Numbered from the stretch's first letter, positions 1 to 11,187 are shown. The stretch: 64,000 nt of DNA from Staphylococcus piscifermentans (GCF_900186985.1 NZ_LT906447.1:1-64000); one strand, 5' to 3'. A program made the numbers and translations. Notes: generated by a model from the letters alone, not told the origin.

Positions 1-1362
1 ATGTCAAAAAAAGAAATTTGGGACAAAGTTCTGGAATTGGCAAAAAATGAATTGACCGCGATCAGCTATAATACTTGGTTCGATCCTCCGAAAACAGAAT
101 TGATTGATATTCAAGAAAATACAGCAATTATTTTAGTTGAATCAAATTTTGTTCAAGATTTTCTGAAAAAGCAATATACAGATATCGTGGCAGATTTATT
201 CGAAAAAGCCATCGGAACTAAATTGATGCCTAATTTTGTAATTGAAGAAGATTTAACTTCTGACAAACAACTTAAAGATTCTGCTAAAGCAAAAAATGAA
301 TCTAAACCCGATGTACAACCGCTTCAAAACACCAGCGAAGACCAATTCAATGTACATAATACGTTCGAAACTTTTGTCATCGGTCCTGGCAACCGCTTCC
401 CGCATGCTGCAAGTCTGGCAGTAGCCGAAGCTCCGGCCAAAGCCTACAATCCACTTTTTATTTATGGAGGCGTTGGTTTGGGAAAAACCCATTTGATGCA
501 TGCGATCGGTCATTATGTTTTAGAAAATAATCATGATGCCAAAGTCATTTATACATCAAGTGAGAAATTCACGAATGAATTCATTAAATCTATTCGTGAC
601 AATGAAACAGAACAGTTCCGTGAAAAATATCGTAACATCGATGTGCTGCTCATTGATGATATTCAATTCATCCAAAACAAAGAACAAACACAAGAAGAAT
701 TTTTCCATACCTTTAATGATTTACATCAAACCGGAAAACAAATTGTGATTTCCAGTGATCGCCCGCCTAAAGAAATTGCAAAATTGGAAGACCGCCTGCG
801 TTCACGCTTTGAATGGGGTTTAATTGTAGATATTACGCCGCCGGATTACGAAACAAGAATGGCAATTCTTCAAAAGAAATTAGAAGAAGAAGATGTGGAT
901 ATTCCACTCGAATCACTCACTTATATCGCCAACCAAATTCAATCCAACATTCGTGAATTAGAAGGTGCACTTACTCGTGTTATCGCCTATTCAAGATTGC
1001 AAAATGAATCGATTACAACCGAGTTGACTGCTGAAGCATTGAAAGATATTATCCAAACTCCAAAATCTAAAAAAATAACTATTCAAGATATTCAAAAAGT
1101 GGTAGGTCAATACTATAATGTGCGACTTGAAGACTTTGCTGCTAAAAAACGTACTAAATCAATTGCTTATCCAAGACAAATTGCAATGTATCTCTCTCGA
1201 GAGTTAACTGATTTTTCACTCCCGAAAATCGGAGAAGAATTCGGTGGTCGCGATCACACCACTGTTATTCATGCACATATGAAGATTCAAACAGATATGT
1301 CGGAAGACCCTATTTTTAAACAAGAAGTGGAAAATTTAGAAAAAGAAATTCGAAATCAGTAA
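1..1362 (+). CDS. dnaA: Chromosomal replication initiator protein DnaA
   Basis: Binds DnaA boxes at oriC, forms an ATP-dependent oligomer and opens the duplex for DnaC helicase loading. The 453 residues match the usual staphylococcal length. An N-terminal interaction domain (to about residue 85) and a variable linker precede the AAA+ domain. Its Walker A is GGVGLGKTH near residue 156 and its Walker B is LLIDDIQF near 217. The C-terminal helix-turn-helix carries the DnaA signature [11 protein letters not shown]. The ATG is the first base of the window, so its promoter and RBS lie outside. It is followed by the origin and dnaN, the conserved Firmicutes arrangement. Call is secure. Confidence 0.99.
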   Translation: MSKKEIWDKVLELAKNELTAISYNTWFDPPKTELIDIQENTAIILVESNFVQDFLKKQYTDIVADLFEKAIGTKLMPNFVIEEDLTSDKQLKDSAKAKNESKPDVQPLQNTSEDQFNVHNTFETFVIGPGNRFPHAASLAVAEAPAKAYNPLFIYGGVGLGKTHLMHAIGHYVLENNHDAKVIYTSSEKFTNEFIKSIRDNETEQFREKYRNIDVLLIDDIQFIQNKEQTQEEFFHTFNDLHQTGKQIVISSDRPPKEIAKLEDRLRSRFEWGLIVDITPPDYETRMAILQKKLEEEDVDIPLESLTYIANQIQSNIRELEGALTRVIAYSRLQNESITTELTAEALKDIIQTPKSKKITIQDIQKVVGQYYNVRLEDFAAKKRTKSIAYPRQIAMYLSRELTDFSLPKIGEEFGGRDHTTVIHAHMKIQTDMSEDPIFKQEVENLEKEIRNQ

Positions 1363-1465
1363 ACATTAAGAATGATTTACTAAGAAAATCGGGTAAAATG
1401 GAATGGAAATGTAAAACTGTTATATTACAGATACTGAAAAACGAATTGGGGATAATGTGAAAAAG

Positions 1466-1600
1466 TTATACACACCATACACAGTTTATCCACATGTGTA
1501 TAACTTAGCACATCAAGGTTTTCTTGAGTTATCCACTAATCCACAGCCCCTACTACTATTACTACGATTTTAAAACCTATATAATTAATTTATAAACGAC
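1466..1600. other. oriC: Replication origin oriC: DnaA boxes, DnaA-trio and unwinding region
   Basis: The dnaA-dnaN spacer holds a box cluster. TTATACACA lies at 1466-1474, the consensus TTATCCACA at 1486-1494, an inverted TTATACACA at 1495-1503, TTATCCACT at 1529-1537 and TAATCCACA at 1538-1546. After a short GC stretch comes a DnaA-trio tract, TACTACTATTACTACGAT (1551-1568), and then AT-rich DNA to about 1600. Box, GC stretch, trio and AT-rich zone in that order is the basal unwinding system described for Bacillus subtilis. Boxes and trio are read directly from the sequence; the unwinding role is inferred from that precedent. Confidence 0.93.
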
Positions 1601-1620
1601 TGGAAGGAGTTTAATAAATC

Positions 1621-2757
1621 ATGATGGAATTCACGATTCAAAGAGACTATTTCATAAACCAATTAAACGACACATTAAAAGCCATTTCACCTAGAACAAC
1701 TTTACCGATTTTGACAGGTATTAAAATTGACGCTAAAGAAGATGGCATTGTTCTTACAGGATCAGATTCAGAAATCTCAATTGAAATTTCAATACCTAAA
1801 CAAGTAGATGGCGAAGAGATTGTCACTATTTCAGAAACAGGTTCAGTAGTACTTCCTGGTCGTTTCTTTGTAGACATTATTAAAAAATTACCAGGAAAAG
1901 ATGTTAAACTTTCAACAAATGCACAATTCCAAACTTTAATTACTTCAGGACATTCAGAATTTAATTTAAGCGGCTTAGATCCAGATCAATATCCATTATT
2001 ACCGCAAGTTTCTCAAGATGACGCAATTCAATTACCAATCAAAGTCTTGAAAAACGTCATTGCACAAACTAATTTTGCTGTGTCCACCTCAGAAACACGG
2101 CCAGTTTTAACTGGTGTGAACTGGTTGATTCAAGATAATGAATTAATATGCACTGCTACAGATTCACATCGCTTAGCTGTGAGAAAATTAAAATTAGAAG
2201 ATGAGGATATTGAAAATAAAAATGTCATCATTCCTGGTAAAGCATTAGCTGAGCTGAATAAAATCGTTTCTGATTCAGAAGATGACATTAATATTTTCTT
2301 TGCATCTAACCAAGTATTATTCAAAGTTGGCCATATTAATTTCATATCACGTCTGCTTGAAGGACATTATCCAGATACTTCACGCTTGTTCCCTGAGAAC
2401 TACGAAACAAAAATCGAAATGAGCAATAGTGATTTCTATCACGCGATTGATCGTGCTTCTTTACTTGCACGTGAAGGCGGCAATAACGTAATTAAATTAA
2501 GCACTGGCAATGAAGAAGTCGAACTTTCTTCTACTTCTCCTGAAATCGGTACTGTAAAAGAAGAAGTTAATGCAAATGAAGTTGAAGGTAGTAACTTGAA
2601 AATCTCTTTCAACTCTAAATACATGATGGACGCACTTAAAGCAATCGATAGTGATGAAGTTGATGTAGAGTTCTTCGGAACAATGAAACCTTTCACTTTA
2701 AAACCAAAAGATGACGATTCAGTCGTGCAATTAATTCTTCCAATCAGAACTTACTAA
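1621..2757 (+). CDS. dnaN: DNA polymerase III beta subunit (sliding clamp)
   Basis: Ring-shaped dimeric clamp that tethers polymerase III to DNA and is a hub for mismatch repair and for initiation control. Its 378 residues make three similar clamp domains, and it ends in LILPIRTY as staphylococcal clamps do. Start: ATGATG at 1621, preceded by a GGAAGGAG ribosome site about 10 bases upstream; the first ATG is used as in S. aureus. It lies directly downstream of oriC and is followed by a strong terminator. Nothing unusual. Confidence 0.98.
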   Translation: MMEFTIQRDYFINQLNDTLKAISPRTTLPILTGIKIDAKEDGIVLTGSDSEISIEISIPKQVDGEEIVTISETGSVVLPGRFFVDIIKKLPGKDVKLSTNAQFQTLITSGHSEFNLSGLDPDQYPLLPQVSQDDAIQLPIKVLKNVIAQTNFAVSTSETRPVLTGVNWLIQDNELICTATDSHRLAVRKLKLEDEDIENKNVIIPGKALAELNKIVSDSEDDINIFFASNQVLFKVGHINFISRLLEGHYPDTSRLFPENYETKIEMSNSDFYHAIDRASLLAREGGNNVIKLSTGNEEVELSSTSPEIGTVKEEVNANEVEGSNLKISFNSKYMMDALKAIDSDEVDVEFFGTMKPFTLKPKDDDSVVQLILPIRTY

Positions 2758-2787
2758 ATTCGTAAAAATAAAAGGTGACACCATTAA

Positions 2788-2828
2788 AAAATAAGCGGAA
2801 ATCCTCTTTGGGTTTCCGCTTATTTTAA
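2788..2828 (+). terminator. Rho-independent terminator after dnaN
   Basis: A 14-bp perfect stem, with arms 2788-2801 (AAAATAAGCGGAAA) and 2813-2826, closes an 11-base loop. The A/T-rich arm ends serve as the U-tract, and it probably works in both directions. Confidence 0.85.
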
Positions 2829-3107
2829 TTTCACCTGAATCATTTTCAAATTTTACTCAGAAATCAATTTTAAAGTGTCTCAGACTTCACAGAACGTTCT
2901 TGTTTTATTTATTGGATAAAATAATCGTCTTTAAATTAAAAAACGCTGACGGCTTTTAAAATGCAAAATATAACGCAGAGCCCTATAAATTCTACATTTT
3001 CTATAAAAAGTTGAATAATATAAGCAAAACTGCCTAGAAACTAGCCTCTAATACATGAAATTTGCGACAAAAAAAGGTATAATATATTAATGACCTTATA
3101 AAGAAAT
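2829..3107. other. dnaN-yaaA intergenic region
   Basis: About 280 bp with no ORF that looks coding. A -10-like TATAAT lies at 3078-3083, about 40 bases before yaaA. No convincing -35 sits at 16-18 bp from it, so this is only a possible start point for yaaA-recF-gyrBA transcription. Nothing else was recognised. Confidence 0.4.
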
Positions 3108-3119
3108 GGAGTGAGTAAA

Positions 3120-3344
3120 TTGGTTGAAAAAATCATGGTTGAAGGTGAAATTACTTTAGGACAATTTTTAAAAACTGAAGGAATTATTGAATCTGGCGGA
3201 CAAGCAAAATGGTTCTTAAAAGAATTTGATGTGTATCTGAATGGTGAACGCGAAACACGTCGCGGCAAAAAACTAGAAGAAGGCGATCAAATTGATATTC
3301 CGGAAGTTGGTTCGTTTGTAATTGCTCAACAAGGTGACCAATGA
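3120..3344 (+). CDS. yaaA: S4-domain RNA-binding protein YaaA
   Basis: Small S4-like RNA-binding protein (about 74 residues), always found between dnaN and recF in this lineage. The core [20 protein letters not shown] continues into the basic ETRRGKK turn typical of the S4 fold. Start choice: the frame is open from a GTG at 3111, but that codon overlaps the GGAGTGA ribosome site at 3108-3114. TTG at 3120 has correct spacing and gives [11 protein letters not shown], as in S. aureus. The stop overlaps recF by ATGA, indicating translational coupling. Its cellular role is not established; a ribosome-assembly role has been proposed for relatives. Confidence 0.9.
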   Translation: MVEKIMVEGEITLGQFLKTEGIIESGGQAKWFLKEFDVYLNGERETRRGKKLEEGDQIDIPEVGSFVIAQQGDQ

Positions 3345-4453
3345 AACTAACTTCACTCCAGCTTGAAAATTATAGAAATTATGAAGAAGTTGTGCTGGAT
3401 TGCCATCCTGATGTCAATATTCTAATCGGCGAAAATGCACAAGGAAAGACCAACTTATTAGAATCAATTTACACGCTTGCTCTTGCTAAAAGTCATCGTA
3501 CTTCAAACGACAAAGAGCTCATACGTTTTAATGCTGAATATGCTAAAATAGAAGGTGAGCTGAGTTATAGACATGGGAAAATGCCTTTAACGATGTTTAT
3601 AACTAAAAAAGGCAAGAAGGTTAAAGTGAATCACTTAGAACAACATCGTCTGACTCAGTATGTCGGACACTTGAATGTTGTTCTTTTTGCCCCAGAGGAC
3701 TTAAATATCGTAAAGGGTTCCCCGCAAGTGCGTAGACGTTTTATTGATATGGAACTGGGGCAGATTTCAGCAGTCTATTTAAACGACTTGTCGCAATATC
3801 AGCGTATTTTGAAGCAAAAAAATAATTATTTAAAGCAGATGCAGATGAATCAAAAGACAGATCGTACAATGCTAGAAGTCTTAAATCAGCAATTTGCAGA
3901 GTATGCATTGAAAATTACGTTGAAGCGTGCACACTTCATCAATGAATTAGAAACACTCGCTAAGCCGATTCATTCCAGTATCACTGATGAACGTGAAACT
4001 TTAGATTTGGACTATCGACCAAGTTTGAAACTTTCAGCAGAAACGGATGAAGCAAAGCTTTATGAAGAGATACAACAGCTTTTACAAGACAATATGGAAC
4101 GCGAAATAGAACGCGGTGTGGCTTTGTACGGTCCCCACCGTGACGATTTAGGTTTTAAGGTTAACGGTATGGATGCACAAACTTACGGATCCCAAGGTCA
4201 GCAACGTACAACTGCATTATCTATCAAGTTAGCTGAAATCGAATTGATTAATATCGAAGTGGGTGAATACCCGATCTTATTATTGGATGACGTATTAAGT
4301 GAATTAGACGACTCCCGTCAAACTCACCTGTTGAGTACCATTCAAGATAAGGTGCAGACATTTGTGACAACCACATCTGTCGAAGGGATTGACCATGAAA
4401 TAATGAAACACGCTAAACTTTACCGAATCAATCAAGGTGAAATTATCAAGTAA
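3341..4453 (+). CDS. recF: DNA replication and repair protein RecF
   Basis: SMC-like ATPase that helps load RecA at gapped DNA during recombinational repair. Visible are Walker [10 protein letters not shown] (near residue 30), the ABC-type signature [10 protein letters not shown] (near 283) and Walker [12 protein letters not shown]. Length of 370 residues is normal. It starts four bases inside yaaA (ATGA) and is followed closely by gyrB, so yaaA, recF, gyrB and gyrA probably share a transcript. Confidence 0.98.
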   Translation: MKLTSLQLENYRNYEEVVLDCHPDVNILIGENAQGKTNLLESIYTLALAKSHRTSNDKELIRFNAEYAKIEGELSYRHGKMPLTMFITKKGKKVKVNHLEQHRLTQYVGHLNVVLFAPEDLNIVKGSPQVRRRFIDMELGQISAVYLNDLSQYQRILKQKNNYLKQMQMNQKTDRTMLEVLNQQFAEYALKITLKRAHFINELETLAKPIHSSITDERETLDLDYRPSLKLSAETDEAKLYEEIQQLLQDNMEREIERGVALYGPHRDDLGFKVNGMDAQTYGSQGQQRTTALSIKLAEIELINIEVGEYPILLLDDVLSELDDSRQTHLLSTIQDKVQTFVTTTSVEGIDHEIMKHAKLYRINQGEIIK

Positions 4454-4474
4454 TAGAAAGTGAAGGTGGAAGCA

Positions 4475-6397
4475 TTGTCAGATGTGAACAACACGGAAAA
4501 TTATGGCGCTGGACAAATTCAAGTTTTAGAAGGACTTGAAGCGGTTCGTAAGCGACCTGGTATGTATATTGGTTCAACTTCAGAAAGAGGTCTGCACCAT
4601 TTAGTTTGGGAAATTGTAGACAATAGTATTGACGAAGCATTAGCTGGCTATGCTGATAAAATCGAAGTCATTATCGAAAAGGATAACTGGATTCGAGTAA
4701 CAGATAACGGACGTGGAATTCCTGTTGATATTCAAGAAAAAATGGGACGCCCAGCAGTTGAAGTTATCTTAACTGTGTTACATGCCGGCGGTAAATTCGG
4801 CGGCGGCGGTTATAAAGTTTCAGGCGGACTGCACGGTGTAGGTTCATCTGTTGTAAACGCACTTTCAGAAGACTTAGAAGTTTACGTACACCGCAATAAT
4901 AAAATTTATAACCAAGCTTATAAACGTGGTATTCCGCAATATGACTTGAAAGTCATCGGAGAAACAGAACATAACGGTACAGAAATCCGTTTTAAAGCTG
5001 ATCCTGAAATTTTTACGGAAACTACGACTTATCAATATGAAATATTGCAAAAACGTATTAGAGAACTGGCTTTCTTAAATAAAGGAATTCAAATCACTCT
5101 ACGTGATGAACGCGACGAAGATAATATTCGCGAAGATTCTTATCACTATGAAGGCGGAATTAAATCTTACGTTGAATTATTGAATGAAAATAAAGAACCA
5201 CTCTTTGATGAACCTGTTTATTTACATGACCGTAAAGATGATGTAGAAGTTGAAATTGCTATTCAATATAACAGCGGCTTCACTACTAATTTATTATCTT
5301 ATGCGAATAACATTCATACTTACGAAGGCGGTACTCATGAAGATGGCTTTAAACGTGCTTTAACACGTGTTTTGAACAGTTACGGCACTAAATCAGGTCT
5401 GATTAAAGAGGACAAAGATCGTTTATCTGGTGAAGATACACGTGAAGGATTGACTGCTATCGTTTCTATCAAGCATGAAGATCCACAATTCGAGGGTCAA
5501 ACTAAGACTAAACTTGGCAACTCTGAAGTACGTCAAATTGTAGACAGACTTTTTGCAGAAGATATGGAACGTTTCTTGTATGAACATCCTCAAGTGGCAC
5601 GTATCATTATTGAAAAAGGTGTAATGGCTTCTCGTGCACGTATTGCTGCTAAAAAAGCTCGTGAAGTTACACGCCGAAAATCTGCTCTAGAAGTTTCTAG
5701 TTTACCTGGTAAATTAGCAGACTGCTCTAGTAAAAATCCTGATGAAAGTGAGATCTTCTTAGTCGAAGGTGACTCTGCCGGGGGGTCTACAAAACTCGGT
5801 CGTGACTCAAGAACGCAAGCCATCTTGCCATTACGAGGCAAAATCTTGAACGTTGAAAAATCACGCTTAGACAGAATCTTGAATAACAATGAAATCCGTT
5901 CAATGATTACCGCTTTCGGTACAGGAATCGGCGGAGAATTTGATATTTCTAAAGCCCGTTATCATAAGATTGTCATTATGACAGATGCTGATGTCGACGG
6001 TGCCCATATCAGAACATTGCTGTTAACTTTCTTCTATCGTTTCATGAGACCGTTAATTGAAGCGGGCTATGTATATATTGCACAGCCACCATTGTTCAAA
6101 TTAACACAAGGCAAACAGAAGTATTATGTCTTCAACGAAAGAGAATTAGATAAATTAAAATCTGAATTGAAACCAACGCCGAAATGGTCAATTTCACGTT
6201 ATAAAGGTTTAGGTGAAATGGATGCTGACCAATTATGGGAAACAACTATGAATCCTGAACACCGTTCAATGCTTCAAGTAACATTGGAGGATGCGATTGA
6301 AGCGGATACAACGTTTGAAATGCTGATGGGCGATGTGGTAGAAAATCGCAGACAATTCATCGAAGATAATGCTGTATATGCCAACTTGGATTTCTAA
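4475..6397 (+). CDS. gyrB: DNA gyrase subunit B
   Basis: ATPase subunit of gyrase, which introduces negative supercoils. It has a GHKL ATPase domain ([11 protein letters not shown], then DNGRGIP and [15 protein letters not shown]). The Toprim domain carries EGDSAGGS and DADVDGAH, which bind Mg2+. Start: the frame is open from a GTG at 4460, with another GTG at 4466. The ribosome site GAAGGTGGA (4462-4470) overlaps both and suits TTG at 4475 ([14 protein letters not shown]). S. aureus is usually annotated from the equivalent of 4466. Intact and full length. Confidence 0.97.
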   Translation: MSDVNNTENYGAGQIQVLEGLEAVRKRPGMYIGSTSERGLHHLVWEIVDNSIDEALAGYADKIEVIIEKDNWIRVTDNGRGIPVDIQEKMGRPAVEVILTVLHAGGKFGGGGYKVSGGLHGVGSSVVNALSEDLEVYVHRNNKIYNQAYKRGIPQYDLKVIGETEHNGTEIRFKADPEIFTETTTYQYEILQKRIRELAFLNKGIQITLRDERDEDNIREDSYHYEGGIKSYVELLNENKEPLFDEPVYLHDRKDDVEVEIAIQYNSGFTTNLLSYANNIHTYEGGTHEDGFKRALTRVLNSYGTKSGLIKEDKDRLSGEDTREGLTAIVSIKHEDPQFEGQTKTKLGNSEVRQIVDRLFAEDMERFLYEHPQVARIIIEKGVMASRARIAAKKAREVTRRKSALEVSSLPGKLADCSSKNPDESEIFLVEGDSAGGSTKLGRDSRTQAILPLRGKILNVEKSRLDRILNNNEIRSMITAFGTGIGGEFDISKARYHKIVIMTDADVDGAHIRTLLLTFFYRFMRPLIEAGYVYIAQPPLFKLTQGKQKYYVFNERELDKLKSELKPTPKWSISRYKGLGEMDADQLWETTMNPEHRSMLQVTLEDAIEADTTFEMLMGDVVENRRQFIEDNAVYANLDF

Positions 6398-6442
6398 TAT
6401 GGCATACAGCATAGGAATTAATAACTTAAGGAGGAGTTCTTG

Positions 6443-9115
6443 ATGGCTGAATTTCCTGAATCAAGAATAGTAGAACGAAATATTAGTAGCGAGATGCGTG
6501 AATCGTTCTTAGATTACGCGATGAGCGTTATCGTATCTCGTGCTTTGCCTGACGTCAGAGATGGTTTGAAACCAGTACATCGTCGTATTTTGTACGGGTT
6601 GAATGAACAAGGAATGACGCCTGATAAACCGTATAAGAAATCTGCACGTATCGTTGGGGATGTAATGGGTAAATATCACCCTCACGGCGACTCTTCTATC
6701 TATGAAGCGATGGTACGTATGGCACAGGATTTCAGCTATCGTTACCCTCTTGTTGATGGACAAGGGAACTTTGGTTCTATGGATGGCGACGGCGCTGCCG
6801 CAATGCGTTATACAGAAGCAAGAATGACGAAGCTTGCAACAGAATTACTGCGTGATATCAACAAAGATACGATTGATTTCATCGATAACTATGATGGTAC
6901 AGAAAGAGAGCCGGCAGTCTTACCTGCTCGTTTCCCTAACCTGCTTGTTAACGGAGCATCTGGTATCGCCGTAGGTATGGCAACCAATATTCCGCCGCAT
7001 AATATGACAGAAGTCATTAACGGTGTATTAAGCTTAAGTCATAACCCAGATATTACTATCAATGAGTTGATGGAAGATATTCAAGGTCCTGACTTCCCTA
7101 CAGCTGGATTAATTTTAGGAAAAAGTGGTATCCGCCGTGCTTATGAAACTGGTCGTGGCTCTATTCAAATGCGTGCACGTGCTGAAATCGAAGAACGTGG
7201 CGGCGGCCGTCAACGTATCGTAGTTTCTGAAATTCCATTCCAAGTTAATAAAGCACGAATGATTGAAAAAATTGCTGAATTAGCGCGCGATAAAAAAGTA
7301 GACGGCATTACAGACTTGCGTGATGAAACAAGTTTACGTACAGGCGTACGCGTGGTCATTGATATTCGTAAAGATGCAAATGCCAGCGTTATTCTTAATA
7401 ATTTATACAAATTGACACCACTTCAAACATCATTCGGTGTAAACATGATTGCCTTGATCAACGGCAGACCAAAACTAATCAACTTAAAAGAAGCATTGGT
7501 TGAGTATTTAGAACACCAAAAAGTAGTAGTGCGCAGACGTACTGAATATAATTTGAAAAAAGCAGAAGACCGTGCACATATCTTAGAAGGTTTAAGAATC
7601 GCATTAGACCACATTGATGAAATCATTACGACGATTCGTGATTCAGAAACAGATAAAGAAGCAATGGAACGCTTGCAAAGTCGTTTCAAATTATCTGAAC
7701 GCCAAGCTCAAGCAATATTAGACATGCGTTTAAGACGTTTGACAGGCTTAGAACGGGACAAAATCGAATCAGAATACAATGACTTAGTCGCTTATATCGA
7801 AGAATTAAGAGCCATTTTAGCGAACGATGAAAAATTATTAGAACTTGTGCGTGAAGAATTGACTGAAGTCAGAGATCGCTTCGGTGATGAACGTCGCTCA
7901 GAAATTCAACTTGGCGGCTTAGATACAATCGAAGATGAAGACTTAATTCCAGAAGAACAAATTGTTATTACATTAAGTCACAATAACTATATTAAACGTC
8001 TTCCGGTTTCAACTTATCGTGCACAAAACAGAGGCGGTCGCGGCGTACAAGGTATGAATACTTTAGAAGAAGACTTTGTCAGCCAAATCGTGACAATGAG
8101 TACCCACGACAACGTGTTATTCTTTACAAATAAAGGACGCGTTTATAAATTGAAAGGTTATGAGGTGCCGGAACTCTCCCGTCAGTCTAAAGGTATTCCG
8201 GTTATTAACGCAATCGAATTAGAAAATGATGAATCCATCAGTACGATGATTGCGGTAAATGACCTTGAAAAAGAAGATGCTTACTTAGTATTCGCTACTA
8301 AAAACGGTATCGTTAAACGCTCATCACTCAGCAATTTCTCACACATTAACCGTAATGGTAAAATTGCGATTAACTTCCGTGAAGAAGATGAGCTCGTAGC
8401 GGTACGTCTTACAGATGGTACTAAGGACGTCTTACTTGGAACATCACATGCTTCATTAATACGCTTCAAAGAATCTAAATTACGTCCATTAGGCCGTACA
8501 GCAGCAGGTGTAAAAGGTATTACATTACGTGAAGGCGATGAACTCGTCGGCCTTGCAGTTGCGACAGAAGATAGTGAGGATGAAGTCTTAGTAGTAACTG
8601 AAAATGGCTACGGTAAACGTACACCTCTTGATGAGTACCGTATTTCAAATCGTGGCGGTAAAGGTATTAAAACTGCAACGATTACTGAGAAAAATGGAGA
8701 TATTGTTTGTATCACTACAGTAACTGGCAGCGAAGACCTTATGATTGTAACTAATCAAGGCGTTATCATTCGAATTGATGTCAGCGATATTTCCCAAAAT
8801 GGACGTTCTGCTCAAGGTGTCCGTCTTATCCGCTTAGGAGATGACCAATTCGTTTCTACTGTGGCTAAAGTACAAGAAGACCCTGAAGACGAATTAGAAG
8901 GAACATCTGACAGCGAAGTGGTACCAGGTGAAGGAGAAGCAACAGTTTCAGTCGAAGAACATGTTGTGGAAACTGATGATGATGGTCAAACTATCCATAC
9001 TGAAGTCGATGAAACAGTCGATGAAGATGGCGAAAAAGAAGAATTAAGACAAGACTTTATGGATCGCGTGAATGAAGATATTGAAAGCGTGGATCATGAA
9101 GATGACGAAGAATAA
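6443..9115 (+). CDS. gyrA: DNA gyrase subunit A
   Basis: Breakage-reunion subunit of gyrase. The catalytic tyrosine is in [11 protein letters not shown] (about residue 123). The quinolone-determining region reads HGDSSIYEA, so Ser84 and Glu88 are wild-type. Six beta-pinwheel blades follow, and the C-terminal tail is acidic and variable, as in staphylococci. Start: a strong GGAGGAG site precedes ATG at 6443; a TTG at 6440 is in frame but too close. It forms an operon with gyrB (45-bp gap) and ends at a bidirectional terminator facing nnrD. Confidence 0.98.
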   Translation: MAEFPESRIVERNISSEMRESFLDYAMSVIVSRALPDVRDGLKPVHRRILYGLNEQGMTPDKPYKKSARIVGDVMGKYHPHGDSSIYEAMVRMAQDFSYRYPLVDGQGNFGSMDGDGAAAMRYTEARMTKLATELLRDINKDTIDFIDNYDGTEREPAVLPARFPNLLVNGASGIAVGMATNIPPHNMTEVINGVLSLSHNPDITINELMEDIQGPDFPTAGLILGKSGIRRAYETGRGSIQMRARAEIEERGGGRQRIVVSEIPFQVNKARMIEKIAELARDKKVDGITDLRDETSLRTGVRVVIDIRKDANASVILNNLYKLTPLQTSFGVNMIALINGRPKLINLKEALVEYLEHQKVVVRRRTEYNLKKAEDRAHILEGLRIALDHIDEIITTIRDSETDKEAMERLQSRFKLSERQAQAILDMRLRRLTGLERDKIESEYNDLVAYIEELRAILANDEKLLELVREELTEVRDRFGDERRSEIQLGGLDTIEDEDLIPEEQIVITLSHNNYIKRLPVSTYRAQNRGGRGVQGMNTLEEDFVSQIVTMSTHDNVLFFTNKGRVYKLKGYEVPELSRQSKGIPVINAIELENDESISTMIAVNDLEKEDAYLVFATKNGIVKRSSLSNFSHINRNGKIAINFREEDELVAVRLTDGTKDVLLGTSHASLIRFKESKLRPLGRTAAGVKGITLREGDELVGLAVATEDSEDEVLVVTENGYGKRTPLDEYRISNRGGKGIKTATITEKNGDIVCITTVTGSEDLMIVTNQGVIIRIDVSDISQNGRSAQGVRLIRLGDDQFVSTVAKVQEDPEDELEGTSDSEVVPGEGEATVSVEEHVVETDDDGQTIHTEVDETVDEDGEKEELRQDFMDRVNEDIESVDHEDDEE

Positions 9116-9124
9116 GAACTAATT

Positions 9125-9178
9125 AAAAAAGCTTTCTGCACTACTGAATCTCATCAGTAAGCAGAAAGCTTATTTTTT
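9125..9178. terminator. Bidirectional terminator between gyrA and nnrD
   Basis: Stem AAGCTTTCTGC (9129-9139) pairs with 9161-9171. An inner ACTGA/TCAGT pairing lies inside it, with A-runs on the left and T-runs on the right. It separates the convergent gyrA (+) and nnrD (-). Confidence 0.88.
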
Positions 9179-10010
9179 ATGCTTCTTCGTTATTTCCTTC
9201 TTCTAAACGTTTCATCGCATAAGGAATTTCTACAATTAAATTGGATGGTGGTACGACATACATATCTTTAGATAAGCATTCACCAATATAACTATGCACA
9301 TATGTGGCTGTTGTGACAGCATAATCGAAATCATCAAATTGACCGACAAAACTTGTAATGATACCAGCAAGTGTATCACCCATGCCGCCTGTAGCCATTG
9401 CAGGTGTACCAATATCTAATTTATACGTTTTATCTTTCAAATAGATTTCAGTACCGTGTTTTTTCAATACGACTACGCCACCCATATTATCCACTGCTTC
9501 ACGGTTACGCTCTTCTGTTTGTTCATCAATAGGAATACCGCTTAATCGTTCCCATTCCATTTGATGTGGTGTATAAACAATGCGATGACATTTCGGAATA
9601 TCCAATTTCAATTTGCTGATAATAGAAATGGCATCCCCATCAATAATCAAATTCTGATGCGGTTGAATATTTTGAAGTAATATTGTCATTGCATTGTTAC
9701 CCTTAAAGTCTTTACCGAGACCGGGACCGATTAAAATACTGTCAGTCATTTCGACCATTTTTGTTAATTGTTTAGTGTCGTTAATGTCTATCACCATTGC
9801 CTCAGGACAACGTGAATGGATAGCAGCATGATTAGTCGGATGCGTTGCTACTGTAATGAGACCGCTGCCGCTGTAAACACAAGCACGTGCTGCCATCATA
9901 ATCGCACCGCCTAAATTCGCATTTCCTCCAATTAAAAGAATCTTGCCATAATCACCTTTATGCGTATCATCTTTTCTTTTTGGAATAGATACGTTATTTA
10001 AAACTTCCAC
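9177..10010 (-). CDS. nnrD: ADP-dependent NAD(P)H-hydrate dehydratase
   Basis: Repairs damaged nicotinamide cofactor by dehydrating (S)-NAD(P)HX with ADP. It belongs to the ribokinase-like YjeF C-terminal family. Signs: KGDYGKILLIGGNANLGGA near the N terminus, the nucleotide-binding HGTEIYLKDKTYKLDIGTPAMATGG and the catalytic GGMGDTLAG motif. Two GTG codons are adjacent at 10013 and 10010; the second gives MEVLNNVSIPKRK as in S. aureus, behind a GGAGG site. Single-domain form, without the epimerase half found in E. coli. Same neighbour of gyrA as in S. aureus. Confidence 0.95.
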   Translation of the reverse strand: MEVLNNVSIPKRKDDTHKGDYGKILLIGGNANLGGAIMMAARACVYSGSGLITVATHPTNHAAIHSRCPEAMVIDINDTKQLTKMVEMTDSILIGPGLGKDFKGNNAMTILLQNIQPHQNLIIDGDAISIISKLKLDIPKCHRIVYTPHQMEWERLSGIPIDEQTEERNREAVDNMGGVVVLKKHGTEIYLKDKTYKLDIGTPAMATGGMGDTLAGIITSFVGQFDDFDYAVTTATYVHSYIGECLSKDMYVVPPSNLIVEIPYAMKRLEEGNNEEA

Positions 10011-10013
10011 CAC

Positions 10014-10312
10014 AATCCCTCCATATTTCTTTAAAATAGTTGAATAAGCAATAGAGACACTGCTATATGTCTTGTTGTTTAAATTGTCTTTATTATGCTT
10101 TGAATAAAATTATAAAAAATTAAGGACGCAGGACAGAAATAATATGAAAGTCCTAACCTCCCTTTAAACGTCTTTAATACACTTTTTCTTAATGCAATAA
10201 CTCATATTATACCTGTCCATTCAGGAAGTCAACACTAAAATTTATAGTAAATATTAATACTTTATTAACGACATCACTATGTGTGAAATGTATTACGAAT
10301 AGTCTTGAATAT
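10014..10312. other. Intergenic region upstream of nnrD
   Basis: About 300 bp without a credible ORF. It contains an imperfect inverted repeat with arms AGGAC (10129-10133) and GTCCT, near a GGACAGAAATAATAT run. That run resembles the short degenerate hairpin elements common between staphylococcal genes. A minus-strand TATAAT-like box at 10109-10114 could be the nnrD -10, but no -35 is evident. Confidence 0.35.
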
Positions 10313-10347
10313 AAAAAAGACCAAAGCCTGAGAAAGACTTTGGCTCA
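10313..10347 (-). terminator. Terminator of the small LPDTG protein gene
   Basis: Read on the minus strand, the stem AGCCAAAG pairs with CTTTGGTCT and is followed by TTTTTTAT. It lies just downstream of the stop codon of the LPDTG gene. Confidence 0.75.
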
Positions 10348-10361
10348 AAAAATACACTTGC

Positions 10362-10856
10362 TTATTTAAAATGCTTTCTAAGCGTAATGATTGTACCGAA
10401 TGCAATGAAGAGACCTGCAACGATAGTCATAGTAGTCGTATCTGCACTATCTTTTCCTGTGTCAGGAAGCGGTTCAATATTTTGTCTAGGTTGTTGATGA
10501 TTTTCTACAGGAGCACCATGAGCGTTTAAATAGTCTTGTCCCTCTTTAGGAACGATGACGTCCCCATATGCAGTCTGATTTTCTGCTGCATTAATTGAAC
10601 TTTCCACATACTCACGATAAGAATTTTGGTAGCTGTTAATAGAACCTATGCCGCCGCCTTCACCTAGATTAGAACCGCTTAATCTAGATTCTAAAAGTTT
10701 ATCATGCTGGGTCTGCCATTCAGCAGGTGTGGCTAAGTGAATGTCTACCTTTTCATTATCCTCTGCCGCTTCTGCTGAATTCAAAGCTGTAGTGGCTGTT
10801 CCCATAAGTAATGAAGATGCAATTAAAGATGACACAACAAATTTAGACTTTCTCAA
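10362..10856 (-). CDS. Small cell-wall-anchored (LPDTG) surface protein of unknown function
   Basis: A 164-residue sortase A substrate by architecture. The N-terminal signal peptide is basic then hydrophobic, with probable cleavage after SAEA near residue 30. A short charged ectodomain of about 100 residues contains a Gly-rich turn (GSNLGEGGGIG). LPDTG is at residues 130-134, followed by a hydrophobic helix and a basic tail (LRKHFK). The AAAGGAG site precedes ATG at 10856. It is far smaller than typical MSCRAMMs and I recognise no family in the ectodomain. It sits in the accessory insertion between nnrD and hutH. Sorting to the wall is inferred from the motif. Confidence 0.85.
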   Translation of the reverse strand: MRKSKFVVSSLIASSLLMGTATTALNSAEAAEDNEKVDIHLATPAEWQTQHDKLLESRLSGSNLGEGGGIGSINSYQNSYREYVESSINAAENQTAYGDVIVPKEGQDYLNAHGAPVENHQQPRQNIEPLPDTGKDSADTTTMTIVAGLFIAFGTIITLRKHFK

Positions 10857-10892
10857 TTGATTACACTCCTTTATTTTCTAATTCACTTGGAG

Positions 10893-10921
10893 TGTATCAT
10901 CATAGGATTTTTATATCTTAA
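10893..10921 (-). promoter_or_regulatory. Candidate promoter of the LPDTG gene
   Basis: On the minus strand, TTAAGA (10916-10921), a 17-bp spacer and GATACA (10893-10898) sit 36 bases before the start codon. The boxes are imperfect but the spacing is ideal. Confidence 0.45.
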
Positions 10922-11187
10922 TATTTACAAAATCCATACAGATTTGAGGCAATTATTAACAAACTTTAACTCAACTTAAGGAGATAAAAGATTTTAGCTT
11001 GTTAAATTAGTGACGTATTAACACGCTACGGCTTTGCTGAAATCTATTGTCGCTCTCTGAATGTAAGCGTATACTTGTGATAATTGTAACCATTTATTTT
11101 ACTGAGGAGAAACAGTACAGTTACTAAAAATGTAATTAAAAGGCGGTAAATATCTCTGAATATAGTTATAATTGAAATGAGGTGACA
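10922..11187. other. Intergenic region before the truncated ORF
   Basis: About 265 bp without a recognisable gene. A TATAAT-like box at 11167-11172 lies 16 bases before the truncated ORF at 11188, with no clear -35. Confidence 0.3.

Noticed and set aside
6443..9115. Fluoroquinolone resistance changes in GyrA
   Set aside because: Ser84 and Glu88 are both wild-type in the quinolone region.
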